A DNA stretch of 64,000 nucleotides from Oscillibacter sp. (lineage in GTDB: Bacteria; Bacillota; Clostridia; Oscillospirales; Oscillospiraceae): the NCBI GenBank assembly GCA_014799925.1, contig JAAVHC010000009.1, positions 17,279 to 81,278 of the forward strand. Direction: 5' to 3'. Shown piece by piece: positions 25,600 to 34,253 of this stretch; position 1 is the stretch's first letter; each line of letters starts with the position of its first letter. The notes under the pieces are model-generated. The model made no database searches. It was given only the letters and a program-made list of their open reading frames with translations, and was not told the DNA's origin. A program made the position numbers and the translations under genes.

Positions 25600-27006
25600 T
25601 CACTCCCGGACGGGAAGGCCGGAGTACGGCTTCTCCGGTCTCTGTACTCCGGACGGCGGGGCGCTCAGCTGCTTCCATATTCCGGCAATGACCGCAGCGG
25701 TAATCACCATAGCCGCCAGGTCCGCCGCGGGCGCGGCCCAGAAAATGCCGGTCACGCCCATCCGCGCGGAGATCATCAGGGAAAAAACGATGAGCAGCAC
25801 ATCCCGCAGGACGGACAGGGGCACAGCGGCCCTGGCATGGCCGATGGACTGGAGGAACATGGCGCAGGCCTTTTGCAGGCACGTGAAGAGCAGCAGGGAC
25901 AGATAGATCCGCAGGCAGTAGACGGCGAAGGCGGTATACAGCTCTCCGTCCGCGCCGAACAGGCGGATAAAAGCCAGCGGCAGGGCCTCAAAGAGAATCG
26001 TGGCGATGACGCAGACGGCGGCGGTGGAGAGGACTACCAGCCGGAAGGTCTCCTTCACCCGGCCATAGAGCTTCGCGCCGTAGTTGTAGCCCATGATGGG
26101 CAGGGCCCCGGCGGTGATGCCGCAGGCGATATTCAGGATGATCTGGAACAGCTTCATGATGACCACAAAGGCCGACAGGGGGATGTCCGGGCCGTACTCA
26201 CTCCGCGCGCCGCAGCTCTTCAGCAGGACGTTGTTCACCACCGTGGTAGCCACGATGCACAGCTGGGTCAGAAAACTGCCGGCCCCCAGAGGCAGAACCG
26301 GTCTCAGATGCTTCCAGCTGGGGATGAAGTCCGCAGCCCTGACCCGGAACACCCGGCTCCTGCGCAGATAGGCGATGCAGATCAAAAAGCTGACAAACTG
26401 GCCCAGAATGGTGGCGTAAGCCGCCCCCTTGATGCCCCAGCCCAGCACAAAGATGGCGACCGGGTCGCCGATCATGTTGATGACCGCGCCCGCCATCATG
26501 GCGGCCATGGAGTACCGGGGGCTGCCGTCGGCGCGGATGATGGAAGCCAGGGTGTTCTGGACCAGGGCAAAGGGCATCATGATGAAGATGACGCGGCCAT
26601 AATCCCGGGTCAGCCCGATGGTGGCCTCTGTGGCGCCGAGGGCATACAGGATGTTGTCTCCCAGGGCATAGCACACCGCGATGATGACCACGCCGGAGAA
26701 AAAGGAGCCCAGGATGCTGTTGGCAACAGACCGTCCTGCCCCGGACGTGTCTCCCCGCCCCTGAGACAGACTGAGGAAGGTCGCCATACCGTCTCCGAAG
26801 AGAACGGAAGCGCCCCAGCCAACGACCGTGATGGGAAAGACGATGCCGGTGGCGGCGTTGCCCAGATACCCGATGCCGTTGCCGACGAAGATCTGGTCCA
26901 CGATGTTATAGAGGCAGGAAATGATGAGCGCCAGGGTGCTGGGAACGGCGAACCGCAGGAGCAGCCTGCTCACTTTTTCCGTTCCCAGGTAGTTGTTTTC
27001 TTGCAT
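25600..27006 (-). CDS. MATE family efflux transporter
   Basis: Multidrug/toxin antiporter of the MATE/MOP superfamily using a cation gradient. 468 residues, twelve membrane segments, with the N-terminal family start EKVSRLLLRFAVPSTLALI and the repeat-related VPLSVLRDVLLIVFSL segment in the C-terminal half. The ATG at 27006 has AAGGAGG upstream; the open frame before it is not needed. An inverted ACATGTGG/CCACATGT-type arrangement and several CACATG repeats in 27040-27130 upstream could be an operator. Drug specificity cannot be judged. Confidence 0.88.
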   Translation of the reverse strand: MQENNYLGTEKVSRLLLRFAVPSTLALIISCLYNIVDQIFVGNGIGYLGNAATGIVFPITVVGWGASVLFGDGMATFLSLSQGRGDTSGAGRSVANSILGSFFSGVVIIAVCYALGDNILYALGATEATIGLTRDYGRVIFIMMPFALVQNTLASIIRADGSPRYSMAAMMAGAVINMIGDPVAIFVLGWGIKGAAYATILGQFVSFLICIAYLRRSRVFRVRAADFIPSWKHLRPVLPLGAGSFLTQLCIVATTVVNNVLLKSCGARSEYGPDIPLSAFVVIMKLFQIILNIACGITAGALPIMGYNYGAKLYGRVKETFRLVVLSTAAVCVIATILFEALPLAFIRLFGADGELYTAFAVYCLRIYLSLLLFTCLQKACAMFLQSIGHARAAVPLSVLRDVLLIVFSLMISARMGVTGIFWAAPAADLAAMVITAAVIAGIWKQLSAPPSGVQRPEKPYSGLPVRE

Positions 27007-27256
27007 GAAATGACCTCCTTCAAGCTGCATACGGACACAAAAAGGCACATGCGGTCCGCATGTGCCCATTTTTCGGCAAAAGGACACATGGGGAGCATTA
27101 CCGTACCGTAATCAGATTTACGTGCAATGCACCACATGTGTCGTTGAATGGCCGTATTGAATTGACAGCTATCAGTTTAGCAAACCGGAGTGGAAAAAGC
27201 AAAGGCAAATTTGCACAAAGTTCAGCGCCCAAAGGGGGCGGTCCCGACCGTCCTTT

Positions 27257-28327
27257 TCACTCCTCTGTCTCAAAATCGAAGCGCGGGTCATTGGTAATGG
27301 TGACCTCTCTGACCCGGCCCAGACTGTCCAGTTCCAGGAAGCAGAGGAACAGATATCCGTCCCGATTCCCCAGAAGCAGACAGCGCCTGCCCCGGAAGCC
27401 CTCGTTCGTCAGCGTTCCAAAGCCGCAGCCGCACACGCCCGCCGGGGCGAGGCCGCGTTGCACCTCGGCCAGAAGGGCCAGCGCGTTTTCCTGCCCCTCC
27501 TGCCGGTTTTCCAGGAAGGTACACACGCAGTCGCCGCGCATCACGGGCCGCAGCCGCTGGACGCCGCTTTCCCGGAAGAAAGCGGACAGGAGCGACAGAT
27601 TGTGTGCCTCATCAAATACGACGCCCCCGGCGTATTCTCCCACCGCGCAGTTCCCGGAGAGAACGCACAGCGCGGATACGACTGTTCCCGGCTTCACCAG
27701 GTCCTGCTGGTTTTCCGCCACCAGATCCATGGGGTGACACAGCTCTACCTCCCCCATCCGGGTGGAGACGGTAACGCTGACAAACCTGGTGAGCGGCTCC
27801 ATGCCCAGGAAGGTTTCCCCCACCCTGGCGTCCTTCACCACGCCCTGAAGCAGAACGGTGTCCTGCTGCGCTTCCACCATGTCCCCGCTCTCTCCCGCGT
27901 CATAGGAGATCCGCAGGGGGAATCCAACCACGTCCAGCCGCAGCTCGTCCTCCGGCCGGACGTCCGGCAGCACATCGGCGCAGACCAGATCCACGACCGC
28001 CAGACCGTCCGCGCCGTCCCGGCGCACCAGGACCCGCCGGCTGAGGGGTGAGGCGTCCCCGGCCGTTACGTCCTTCACCACGCGGCAAATCCATTGACGG
28101 CCGGAGACGGCGTGGGTGTCCATGCCCAGCAGCTCCTCCTCGCCGGTCTCCGGATTCAGGCTGGTCCGGATGACCGCCACCGCGTCGCCGATCCGGTAAT
28201 AGTAATAGTCCCCGCCGTAGCCGGGGATCCTCCGGCCCTCCGCCATGGCCAGGCTCGCCAGGCGAAACGCATCCTCCGGCCTGGCGGCGAGCTCCGTCAG
28301 GCCAAAGCTGTCCAACCGCGCCGCCAT
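27257..28327 (-). CDS. Unknown protein, 356 aa, paired with a Dabb gene
   Basis: Not recognised. Starts four bases after the stop of the Dabb gene, with GAGG overlapping that stop, so the two are translationally coupled. The product is soluble, acidic and beta-rich, without signal peptide; parts such as DYYYYRIGDAVAVIRTSLNP, DTVLLQGVVKDARVGETFLGM and RCLLLGNRDGYLFLCFLELD suggest several small beta domains (one OB-like). Five cysteines are scattered without a clear metal motif. Function unknown. Confidence 0.75.
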   Translation of the reverse strand: MAARLDSFGLTELAARPEDAFRLASLAMAEGRRIPGYGGDYYYYRIGDAVAVIRTSLNPETGEEELLGMDTHAVSGRQWICRVVKDVTAGDASPLSRRVLVRRDGADGLAVVDLVCADVLPDVRPEDELRLDVVGFPLRISYDAGESGDMVEAQQDTVLLQGVVKDARVGETFLGMEPLTRFVSVTVSTRMGEVELCHPMDLVAENQQDLVKPGTVVSALCVLSGNCAVGEYAGGVVFDEAHNLSLLSAFFRESGVQRLRPVMRGDCVCTFLENRQEGQENALALLAEVQRGLAPAGVCGCGFGTLTNEGFRGRRCLLLGNRDGYLFLCFLELDSLGRVREVTITNDPRFDFETEE

Positions 28328-28330
28328 GGC

Positions 28331-28612
28331 CTATACCTCGTAGTCCACAGCGACCCGGTCCGTCCGGATCGCCTTGCACAGGGCGGAAACGGCCGCATGG
28401 CGGGGATCCTTCTTATAGGCCTCCAGGTCCTCCAGTGACTCGAACACCGAGATCAGCGCCGCGTCATAGCCGCCGGGCGCGCAGCTGACACCCACCTCCT
28501 GCTCCCTGATCTGCGGGATCACTCCGTACAGCCCCCGGAGGCCGTCCAGGAACGCGTGCATTTCCGCCTCCCTGCCGGGCCGAAATTTCCACATGACAAT
28601 ATGCCTGATCAT
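28331..28612 (-). CDS. Dabb-family alpha/beta-barrel protein
   Basis: Stress-responsive A/B barrel (Dabb) protein, 93 residues, a dimeric ferredoxin-like fold. The family start MIRHIVMWKF and the later DAALISVFESLEDLEAYKKDPRH are clear; the family pattern of a His near the N-terminus (His4) and H-x-A (RHAAV) is kept. AAAGGAG precedes the ATG. First gene of a two-gene unit with the 356-aa unknown protein. Members include polyketide-type cyclases, but most have no known activity. Confidence 0.88.
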   Translation of the reverse strand: MIRHIVMWKFRPGREAEMHAFLDGLRGLYGVIPQIREQEVGVSCAPGGYDAALISVFESLEDLEAYKKDPRHAAVSALCKAIRTDRVAVDYEV

Positions 28613-28646
28613 AATCTGCCGCTCCTTTGATCAAAAAGTTGCCTCT

Positions 28647-28675
28647 ATTATATCCAACAAAAGGGGAAAAAGCAA
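28647..28675 (-). promoter_or_regulatory. Promoter of the Dabb operon
   Basis: TTGCTT and TATAAT on the minus strand with 17-base spacing, 35 bases before the ATG. Confidence 0.65.
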
Positions 28676-28854
28676 GCCGAAGGCAAAAAAGCGCCGGCGG
28701 CCCGTTTTACCGGTAAGGTTCTCCGCCGCCAATGTAAGAAAATCGCGGCGGCCCTGCATAAAATCCCCTCCGCCGGAGCAAAATGGAGCTGAAGGGACAT
28801 CCCCTTCATAAAAGCCGCCCCGCGGGGCGGCGGAATGATGAAAGGAAGAGTATC

Positions 28855-29664
28855 ATGGACAACAGAGGCAAGCGGCAGGCTGCCTCCATCTTCGGCGGCA
28901 TGGGCTTCTACATAGCCCTGCTCGTCTGCGTGGTCGCAGCCGGAGTGGTTGGCTATTTCGCCCTGCTGAAAACCGACACGGAACCCCAGCCCCAGGAGGA
29001 CCCCATTCCCAGCGCCGTTACGGACCCCGCTCCCGCGCAGAGCGTGTCCGTCCCGGAGCCGGAGCCCGTAAGGCCGGTCACCGGCGGCGCGGCCATCCCT
29101 GTGGAGACGCCCGCCATCGAGCCGGACGTCCCGACCGACGTCGAGCCGGAGAAGCCGGAGAGACCGGCGGAGCCCGCGTGGACGGAGGACGACGTCCCGT
29201 ATAACGAGGACGACGCGCCCGTCATGGAGCCCGCTCCCATCGAGGCGGTGGAACCCATGATTATCGTCGCTCCCCTGGTGGGAGAGACGGCGGCGGCCTT
29301 CTCCGCGGATCGTCTGGCCTATGACGCGACGCTGGGAGACTGGCGCACCCACGACGGCATCGACATCCAGGCCGAGGCCGGCGCCGCGGTAGTCTCCGCC
29401 TCCGCCGGGATCGTGCTCTCCGTAGAGGAGGACGGACGCATGGGCACCACCATACGGGTGGACCACCGCAACGGCTATGTGACCACCTACGCCAGCCTCC
29501 TGCCGGAGACCCAGGTGCTGGCGGGGGATGAGATCCCCGCGGGAGCGCCACTGGGCGCGGTGGGCAACACCTCCCTGACCGAGGCCGGACTGGGCGCTCA
29601 CCTCCATTTCAGTGTGACCAGGGACGGAGAACTGGTAGACCCTACGGAATTTTTGGGAGAATGA
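28855..29664 (+). CDS. Membrane-anchored M23 peptidase, SpoIIQ-like
   Basis: 269 residues: one N-terminal membrane segment (about 17-41), a Pro/Glu-rich linker to about residue 145, and a LytM/M23 domain. The zinc ligands appear complete: H and D in THDGID (about 163-168) and the HLH motif in GAHLHFSV. In B. subtilis SpoIIQ one ligand is lost, whereas clostridial SpoIIQ keeps it, so this resembles the clostridial kind and may act in engulfment, but a SpoIIIAH partner is not nearby. AAAGGAAG precedes the ATG; a GCCGCCCC/GGGGCGGC hairpin lies just upstream. Confidence 0.82.
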   Translation: MDNRGKRQAASIFGGMGFYIALLVCVVAAGVVGYFALLKTDTEPQPQEDPIPSAVTDPAPAQSVSVPEPEPVRPVTGGAAIPVETPAIEPDVPTDVEPEKPERPAEPAWTEDDVPYNEDDAPVMEPAPIEAVEPMIIVAPLVGETAAAFSADRLAYDATLGDWRTHDGIDIQAEAGAAVVSASAGIVLSVEEDGRMGTTIRVDHRNGYVTTYASLLPETQVLAGDEIPAGAPLGAVGNTSLTEAGLGAHLHFSVTRDGELVDPTEFLGE

Positions 29665-29674
29665 GCAAAAACCA

Positions 29675-29705
29675 AGCCGCCCCGCCGATGGCGGGGCGGC
29701 TTTCC
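29675..29705 (+). terminator. Rho-independent terminator
   Basis: AGCCGCCCCGCC and GGCGGGGCGGCTT around GAT with a short T-run. Confidence 0.75.
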
Positions 29706-29741
29706 GCGCGTCAAAAAGCCGCCGAAGGAGGCCGATTTATC

Positions 29742-29770
29742 TTGCGTTTTCCTCCATAATCTGATAGAAT
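29742..29770 (+). promoter_or_regulatory. Promoter of the SLH transglutaminase gene
   Basis: TTGCGT and TAGAAT with 17-base spacing; leader about 130 bases. Confidence 0.55.
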
Positions 29771-29905
29771 GTGCTAAAACGTTTTGGAACGTTTGAGTGA
29801 AGGAAGGACTGATGAAATCAACGTGTGCAAATTGACGGAAAATTTTCCGGCGAGCCGTGCGAGGGGATTGATTCAAAGCTTCCATGGAAAAGAGGAGGAC
29901 ATGAC

Positions 29906-31522
29906 ATGAAGAAAAGATGGCTTGCCACGCTGCTGGCCCTGGTGCTGACGGTCTCCCTGCTGCCCGTCACGGCTTACGCGGCCGCGGTCCAGGATAAGGC
30001 CGGGGCAAATCTCACTCCGGCGGAGCAGCAGATCTATGACGCTATGGCCGCCAGAGCCGCGGAGGTGGCCGCGGGAACCACCGCCAGCACCCAGATCAGC
30101 ATCTTCTTTGAGGAGGGGGAACTGTCCTGGACAGCGCGGGAAATGGGCCTTTCCCGCATAACCGATGAGAATCTCGTCAATCCGCTGCATGAAAAAGTCG
30201 GCGAGATGCTGGACAGGATCTATACCTGTCTGGAGTTGAACCTGCCCTTCGAGATGTTCTGGGCGAATAACTACTGGAACTGGATATGGTACCAGGAGCA
30301 TACCGGCAGCGAGGTCTGGATCACGGGCCTCGACTACTCCATCGACGTGACCCCGGCCTATCAGGGCAGAAACACGATCACAACAGACGTAAGCAAAATC
30401 ACCCAGGCCAATTCGGTCATAGCGACGGCGAAAGCCATCGTTCAGGCCAACGAGGGCAAGTCCGACTACGAAAAGCTGGCGGCCTACCGGGACGAGATCT
30501 GCGCCCGGAACACATATAACCGGGACGCCTACCAGACCATGCTCAAGGACAAGGACCCCTACGGTCCCGATCATACCTATGGCGACCCGTGGCAGCTGAT
30601 CTATGTCTTTGACGGCGATCCCGACACCAATGTGCTGTGCGAGGGCTATTCCAAGGCGTTCAAGTATCTGTGCGACCTGTCTGAATTCAACGGGGACGTG
30701 ACATGCTATCTGGCTGAGGGGCTTATGAACGGCGAGAAGCACATGTGGAACGTGGTCCGGATGGGCGACGGGAACTTCTACCTGGCGGATGTGACCAACA
30801 GCGACGAGGGGATGAGCGGCGAAAACGGCGGTCTGTTCCTGACCGAGGCGTCCGGGTCCGGGCAGAAATACGTCGTTTCCCATGACAACTGGAAAATAAC
30901 TTACATCTATCGGGAGGACCAGGAGGGCCTGTTCACCGACGGCTACCTGCCCATCAGCGCGGCCGCTTATCTGCCGGACAACGACGTGCCCGCCCCCGCC
31001 GCTCCCGCTGCTCCCGTTGATCCCCCTGCTCCCGCCTTTACCGACGTTACCTACAGCTGGCTTGTGGACCCCGTGGCCTGGGCGCTGGAGCATGACGTCA
31101 CCAACGGCATCACCGAAACTACCTTCGAGCCCGATGCGGAATGCACCCACGCCCAGATCCTGACCTTCCTCTACCGTGCGGAGCGCTCCGTCAACGGGAC
31201 CCCCGCCCCCGCCGCGGCCGAAGACATGAACGCCGCGATCGAATGGGCCAGGGAACAGGGCATGATCGACGACTCCTTCGACCGCGGCGCTCCCTGCACC
31301 CGCTCCCAGTCCGTGCGGTACATCTGGCTGGCCCTGGGCAGCCCCTCCGCCGGGGCCAGCGGCTTCACCGACGTGCCGGCCGACGCGGCCTATGCCAGGG
31401 CGGTAGACTGGGCGGCGGAAAAGGAAGTGACCAAAGGAGACGGCGGCGCGGACATCTTCAACCCCGAAAAGGCATGCAGCCGCGGCCAGATCATCACCTT
31501 CCTCTACCGGGCCTATCACTGA
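29906..31522 (+). CDS. Secreted transglutaminase-like protein with SLH domains
   Basis: 538 residues: signal peptide (LLALVLTVSLLPVTAYA), a region of unknown fold, a transglutaminase/protease-like core with the triad Cys245 (NVLCEGYSKAF), His279 (EKHMWNVV) and Asp295 (YLADVTNS), a Pro/Ala linker, and three S-layer homology repeats from about residue 375. Surface-anchored crosslinking or peptide hydrolysis is expected; which cannot be told. The ATG at 29906 follows AGAGGAGG. Monocistronic between a promoter and a terminator. Confidence 0.85.
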   Translation: MKKRWLATLLALVLTVSLLPVTAYAAAVQDKAGANLTPAEQQIYDAMAARAAEVAAGTTASTQISIFFEEGELSWTAREMGLSRITDENLVNPLHEKVGEMLDRIYTCLELNLPFEMFWANNYWNWIWYQEHTGSEVWITGLDYSIDVTPAYQGRNTITTDVSKITQANSVIATAKAIVQANEGKSDYEKLAAYRDEICARNTYNRDAYQTMLKDKDPYGPDHTYGDPWQLIYVFDGDPDTNVLCEGYSKAFKYLCDLSEFNGDVTCYLAEGLMNGEKHMWNVVRMGDGNFYLADVTNSDEGMSGENGGLFLTEASGSGQKYVVSHDNWKITYIYREDQEGLFTDGYLPISAAAYLPDNDVPAPAAPAAPVDPPAPAFTDVTYSWLVDPVAWALEHDVTNGITETTFEPDAECTHAQILTFLYRAERSVNGTPAPAAAEDMNAAIEWAREQGMIDDSFDRGAPCTRSQSVRYIWLALGSPSAGASGFTDVPADAAYARAVDWAAEKEVTKGDGGADIFNPEKACSRGQIITFLYRAYH

Positions 31523-31577
31523 CGCTTTTTCCTGAAAACAGTATAAACGTGTAAAAGCACCCCCGGATCAGAGCGTA

Positions 31578-31633
31578 ACAGAGCCCTCTGACGCAGTAAA
31601 CGCAAAGCGCCGCGACAGAGGGCCTGTTTTTTA
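31578..31633 (+). terminator. Terminator after the SLH transglutaminase gene
   Basis: ACAGAGCCCTCTG and CAGAGGGCCTGT with a 25-base loop and TTTTTT; it also overlaps the end of the convergent gene. Confidence 0.65.
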
Positions 31634-32059
31634 TGTTTTTCCCATCATTTTTCCGCCGCACTTGGGACAGGTGATCTCAATCCGGCCTTTCCCCGCCGGG
31701 ACGCGGCAGATGGTTTTGCAGGTCTTGCAGGTAAAATACTTGTGGTCCTTGTCCTGCATGCGCCGCTGCGCGCCGGTGATACGGTTCTTCACCGGATACC
31801 ACCAGCCGAGGAACTTCCCGTTCTCCGCCCGCCGCCGGGACAGGTTTTTGGAAAAGGCGCGAAACAGGATGACCAGCGCCAGCGCCAGGGCAGCGGCTTC
31901 CAGAATGATCCGCGCGACCATGATCCGGCCCAGGAGCGCCTGCGCCAGCAGTACCAGTACATACGCCGCCAGCAGCGCCAGATTCAGCGAATCGCTGCCG
32001 TTGCGCCCATACATAAACCGGGCCAGAGCGCTGGAGACGCGGTAGAAAAAGTTCCGCAT
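31631..32059 (-). CDS. Membrane protein with C-terminal zinc ribbon
   Basis: 142 residues, not a named family. Two hydrophobic segments in residues ~28-70 (LNLALLAAYVLVLLAQALLG, ILEAAALALALVILF), a basic linker with RRRAENGKFLGWWYPVKNRI, then a zinc ribbon with CKTC and CPKC at the end. It may be a small regulatory or quality-control membrane protein; zinc ribbons with this spacing are common in Clostridia next to membrane segments. AGGTCC precedes the ATG at 32059. Convergent with the SLH gene. Confidence 0.75.
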   Translation of the reverse strand: MRNFFYRVSSALARFMYGRNGSDSLNLALLAAYVLVLLAQALLGRIMVARIILEAAALALALVILFRAFSKNLSRRRAENGKFLGWWYPVKNRITGAQRRMQDKDHKYFTCKTCKTICRVPAGKGRIEITCPKCGGKMMGKT

Positions 32060-32131
32060 AGACAGGACCTCGTTTCTTCTCCGGAGGCTCCGTCCGGTAC
32101 GGGAAAGCGGACGGAACGGACTGTTTTTTTC

Positions 32132-32160
32132 AGTATACCGGGCAAATATGAACAAGTAAA
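32132..32160 (-). promoter_or_regulatory. Promoter of the zinc-ribbon membrane gene
   Basis: TTTACT and TATACT on the minus strand with 17-base spacing. Confidence 0.55.
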
Positions 32161-32522
32161 GAACAATCCTAATTTATTTTTTCACAAGCAGGATGGGCTG
32201 AAAATTTTTCTCATGGGATTTAATACTTTTGTAACAACAAACGCTGGTTTTCTTAATACCTTTCCGGTATCTTATTCTTTGCAAGAGACAATAACTTCTT
32301 TTCATCCAATCTTCCAAACCATATAAGAGCAGCGAAGGGCAGATCCCCTTCGCTGCTCTTATGCTGCCGTACGCGGGCCTTCTTCACAAATTGTCCTCGG
32401 AATGTTTAAAATCTTTCCGAAGTTTCTTCATATTTCTGTCATAAATCCCCGGTATTCTATCACCATCAAAAGCGAACGCCGCAGCAGACGCGAAGCGGAC
32501 ATTCCATAAGGAGGACATTCTT
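32161..32522. other. AT-rich intergenic stretch with a strong hairpin
   Basis: 32161-32322 is clearly AT-richer than its surroundings and has no convincing frame (one 37-codon frame from 32211 lacks a ribosome site). It is closed by AAGAGCAGCGAAGGG/CCCTTCGCTGCTCTT (32327-32360), a 15-bp stem. No gene ends before it on the plus strand, so it could terminate a small RNA. The rest, to htrA, shows no clear promoter. Confidence 0.4.
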
Positions 32523-33908
32523 ATGTATCCAGATTATAACAGCGATCAGAACCGGAGCGACTACGAGTACCACTACAGCTACCGCTCCGACGCCGACGGC
32601 TTCCGGGCCGCCCAGACTCCCGCGCCCATCGCGCCGAAGAAGACGCGCCGGGCCGGAAAAATCCTCGCCTGCGTCCTCTGCGGCGTACTGCTCGTCGGCG
32701 GGGCCTTCGGGGCCGGATGGTATTCCAACCGGGACAGCGGCAGAAACGAGACCCGGATGATGGTCAGCGAGCGGCCCAGAGCGGAGGTGGAGACCGTCAG
32801 CGTCACCGGCGGCACGCTGCTCACCTTCTCCCAGGTCTACGACGCCAACGTGGACAGCTGCGTCAGCATCAACACCTCCGGCACCGCCGCGGTGGGCTAC
32901 AATATCTTTGGCCAGCAGATTCAGCGGGAGTTTGCCAGCGCGGGCAGCGGCTTCATCCTCACCGCCGACGGCTATATCGCCACCAACTGCCACGTCATTG
33001 AGAACGCCAGCAGCGTCCACGTTACGCTGAACGACGGCTCCACCTATGAGGCCCAGATCATCGGCAGCGACTCCGACTACGACGTCGCCATCCTGAAGGT
33101 GGACCCCGGCGAGACCAGGCTGAAGCCCGTAACCATCGGGACCTCCGCTTCCCTCAAGGTGGGCGAGGACGTGTCCACCATCGGCAACCCCCTGGGCCAG
33201 CTGACCTTCTCCCTTTCCCATGGCGTGGTTTCCTGCCTGAACCGGGAAATCAACCTGGACGGCACGCCCTTTAATATGATCCAGATGGATGTGAACATCA
33301 ACCCCGGCAACTCCGGCGGGCCTCTCTTCAACCAGTACGGCGAGGTGGTGGGCATCGTTACCGCCAAGACCTCCTCCACCGGCAGCGGCGACGCCGCCGA
33401 GGGCCTGGGCTTCGCCATCCCCATTGACGACGTGCTGTCCATGCTCAAGGACATCATGGAGAATGGAAAGGTCACCTCCCATGCCTGGATGGGCATCGCC
33501 GGACAGAGCGTGTCCTACTATCCCCAGAGCGGCATGCGCACCGGCGTGTATGTGGGCGAAGTGACCGCGGGCGGCCCCGCCGAACAGGCGGGCCTTCAGG
33601 AGGGCGACGTCATTACCATGCTGGGCACCACCGCCATCAGCAGCTGGTCCGACCTGACCTCCGCCATGGGCAGCAAAACCTATAAGGCCGGGGATACCGC
33701 CACCGTCACCTACGTCCGCGACGGCCAGGTGCTGACCACAGAGCTGACCTTCGGTTCCACCGCCGATATGCCCAGGGAGACGGACGCCCAGCCCTCTGAC
33801 CGGCAGGACAGCAGCGGCGGCCAGGGCGACGCCTACTACGACAACTACGGCAGCATGGAGGACTTCTTCAACCAGTTCTTCGGCGGCTACGGCCAGCGGG
33901 CTTCCTGA
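32523..33908 (+). CDS. htrA: HtrA/DegP-like membrane serine protease
   Basis: Trypsin-like quality-control protease facing the outside. 461 residues: cytoplasmic tail, one membrane segment (about 46-65), protease domain with the triad His157 (TNCHVIE), Asp187 (DYDVAILKV) and Ser264 (GNSGGPL), and one PDZ domain from about residue 320 (GVYVGEVTAGGPAEQAGLQ), then an acidic/Gly-rich tail. ATAAGGAGG precedes the ATG. Monocistronic with a terminator behind. In Firmicutes such genes respond to envelope stress; no CssRS-type pair is adjacent. Confidence 0.94.
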   Translation: MYPDYNSDQNRSDYEYHYSYRSDADGFRAAQTPAPIAPKKTRRAGKILACVLCGVLLVGGAFGAGWYSNRDSGRNETRMMVSERPRAEVETVSVTGGTLLTFSQVYDANVDSCVSINTSGTAAVGYNIFGQQIQREFASAGSGFILTADGYIATNCHVIENASSVHVTLNDGSTYEAQIIGSDSDYDVAILKVDPGETRLKPVTIGTSASLKVGEDVSTIGNPLGQLTFSLSHGVVSCLNREINLDGTPFNMIQMDVNINPGNSGGPLFNQYGEVVGIVTAKTSSTGSGDAAEGLGFAIPIDDVLSMLKDIMENGKVTSHAWMGIAGQSVSYYPQSGMRTGVYVGEVTAGGPAEQAGLQEGDVITMLGTTAISSWSDLTSAMGSKTYKAGDTATVTYVRDGQVLTTELTFGSTADMPRETDAQPSDRQDSSGGQGDAYYDNYGSMEDFFNQFFGGYGQRAS

Positions 33909-33974
33909 TTCTGCTTACGAGTATTTTCCCTTTTTTCCCTCTCTTTTCTCTTTCCAACTGTCCGTAAGGACGGG

Positions 33975-34012
33975 CATCCCCCGGAGCCGCTGCCGGTTCC
34001 GGGGGATGTTTC
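33975..34012 (+). terminator. Terminator after htrA
   Basis: CATCCCCCGGA and TCCGGGGGATG, then TTTCC. Confidence 0.7.
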
Positions 34013-34063
34013 CATATGATCCTGTTCCGCCGCGCCCCAGCCTCTGGAGACGGAAATTTATTC

Positions 34064-34092
34064 TTGTGCTTCTTCCGGATTTCTGGTATACT
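34064..34092 (+). promoter_or_regulatory. Promoter of the Ldh2-type dehydrogenase gene
   Basis: TTGTGC and TATACT with 17-base spacing; the leader is about 155 bases and contains an ACAACTGCAC/GTGCGGTTGT hairpin (34144-34168) and the family D hairpin. Confidence 0.6.
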
Positions 34093-34196
34093 GGCTTCAC
34101 GAATGACCGCTTGACGGCAGACTGAGCGCGTGAGACGAGTGTGACAACTGCACAGTACGTGCGGTTGTTGCGCTTTTTGCGTATATTGAGCGGTTA

Positions 34197-34226
34197 TTAT
34201 TTCCGTGGTTTAAGCCCGGAAATGAT
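34197..34226. repeat. Family D hairpin, copy D3
   Basis: TATTTCCGTGG and CCCGGAAATGATA pair around TTTAAG; ends just before the ribosome site of the next gene. Confidence 0.55.
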
Positions 34227-34253
34227 ATATTATTGATAAGGAGATTGGAACAG

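Noticed and set aside
29873..31519. 548-codon minus-strand frame opposite the SLH transglutaminase
   Set aside because: Shadow frame; the plus strand has signal peptide, catalytic triad and SLH repeats.
33915..34100. 61-codon minus-strand frame after htrA
   Set aside because: It covers the htrA terminator and the next promoter and has no ribosome site.
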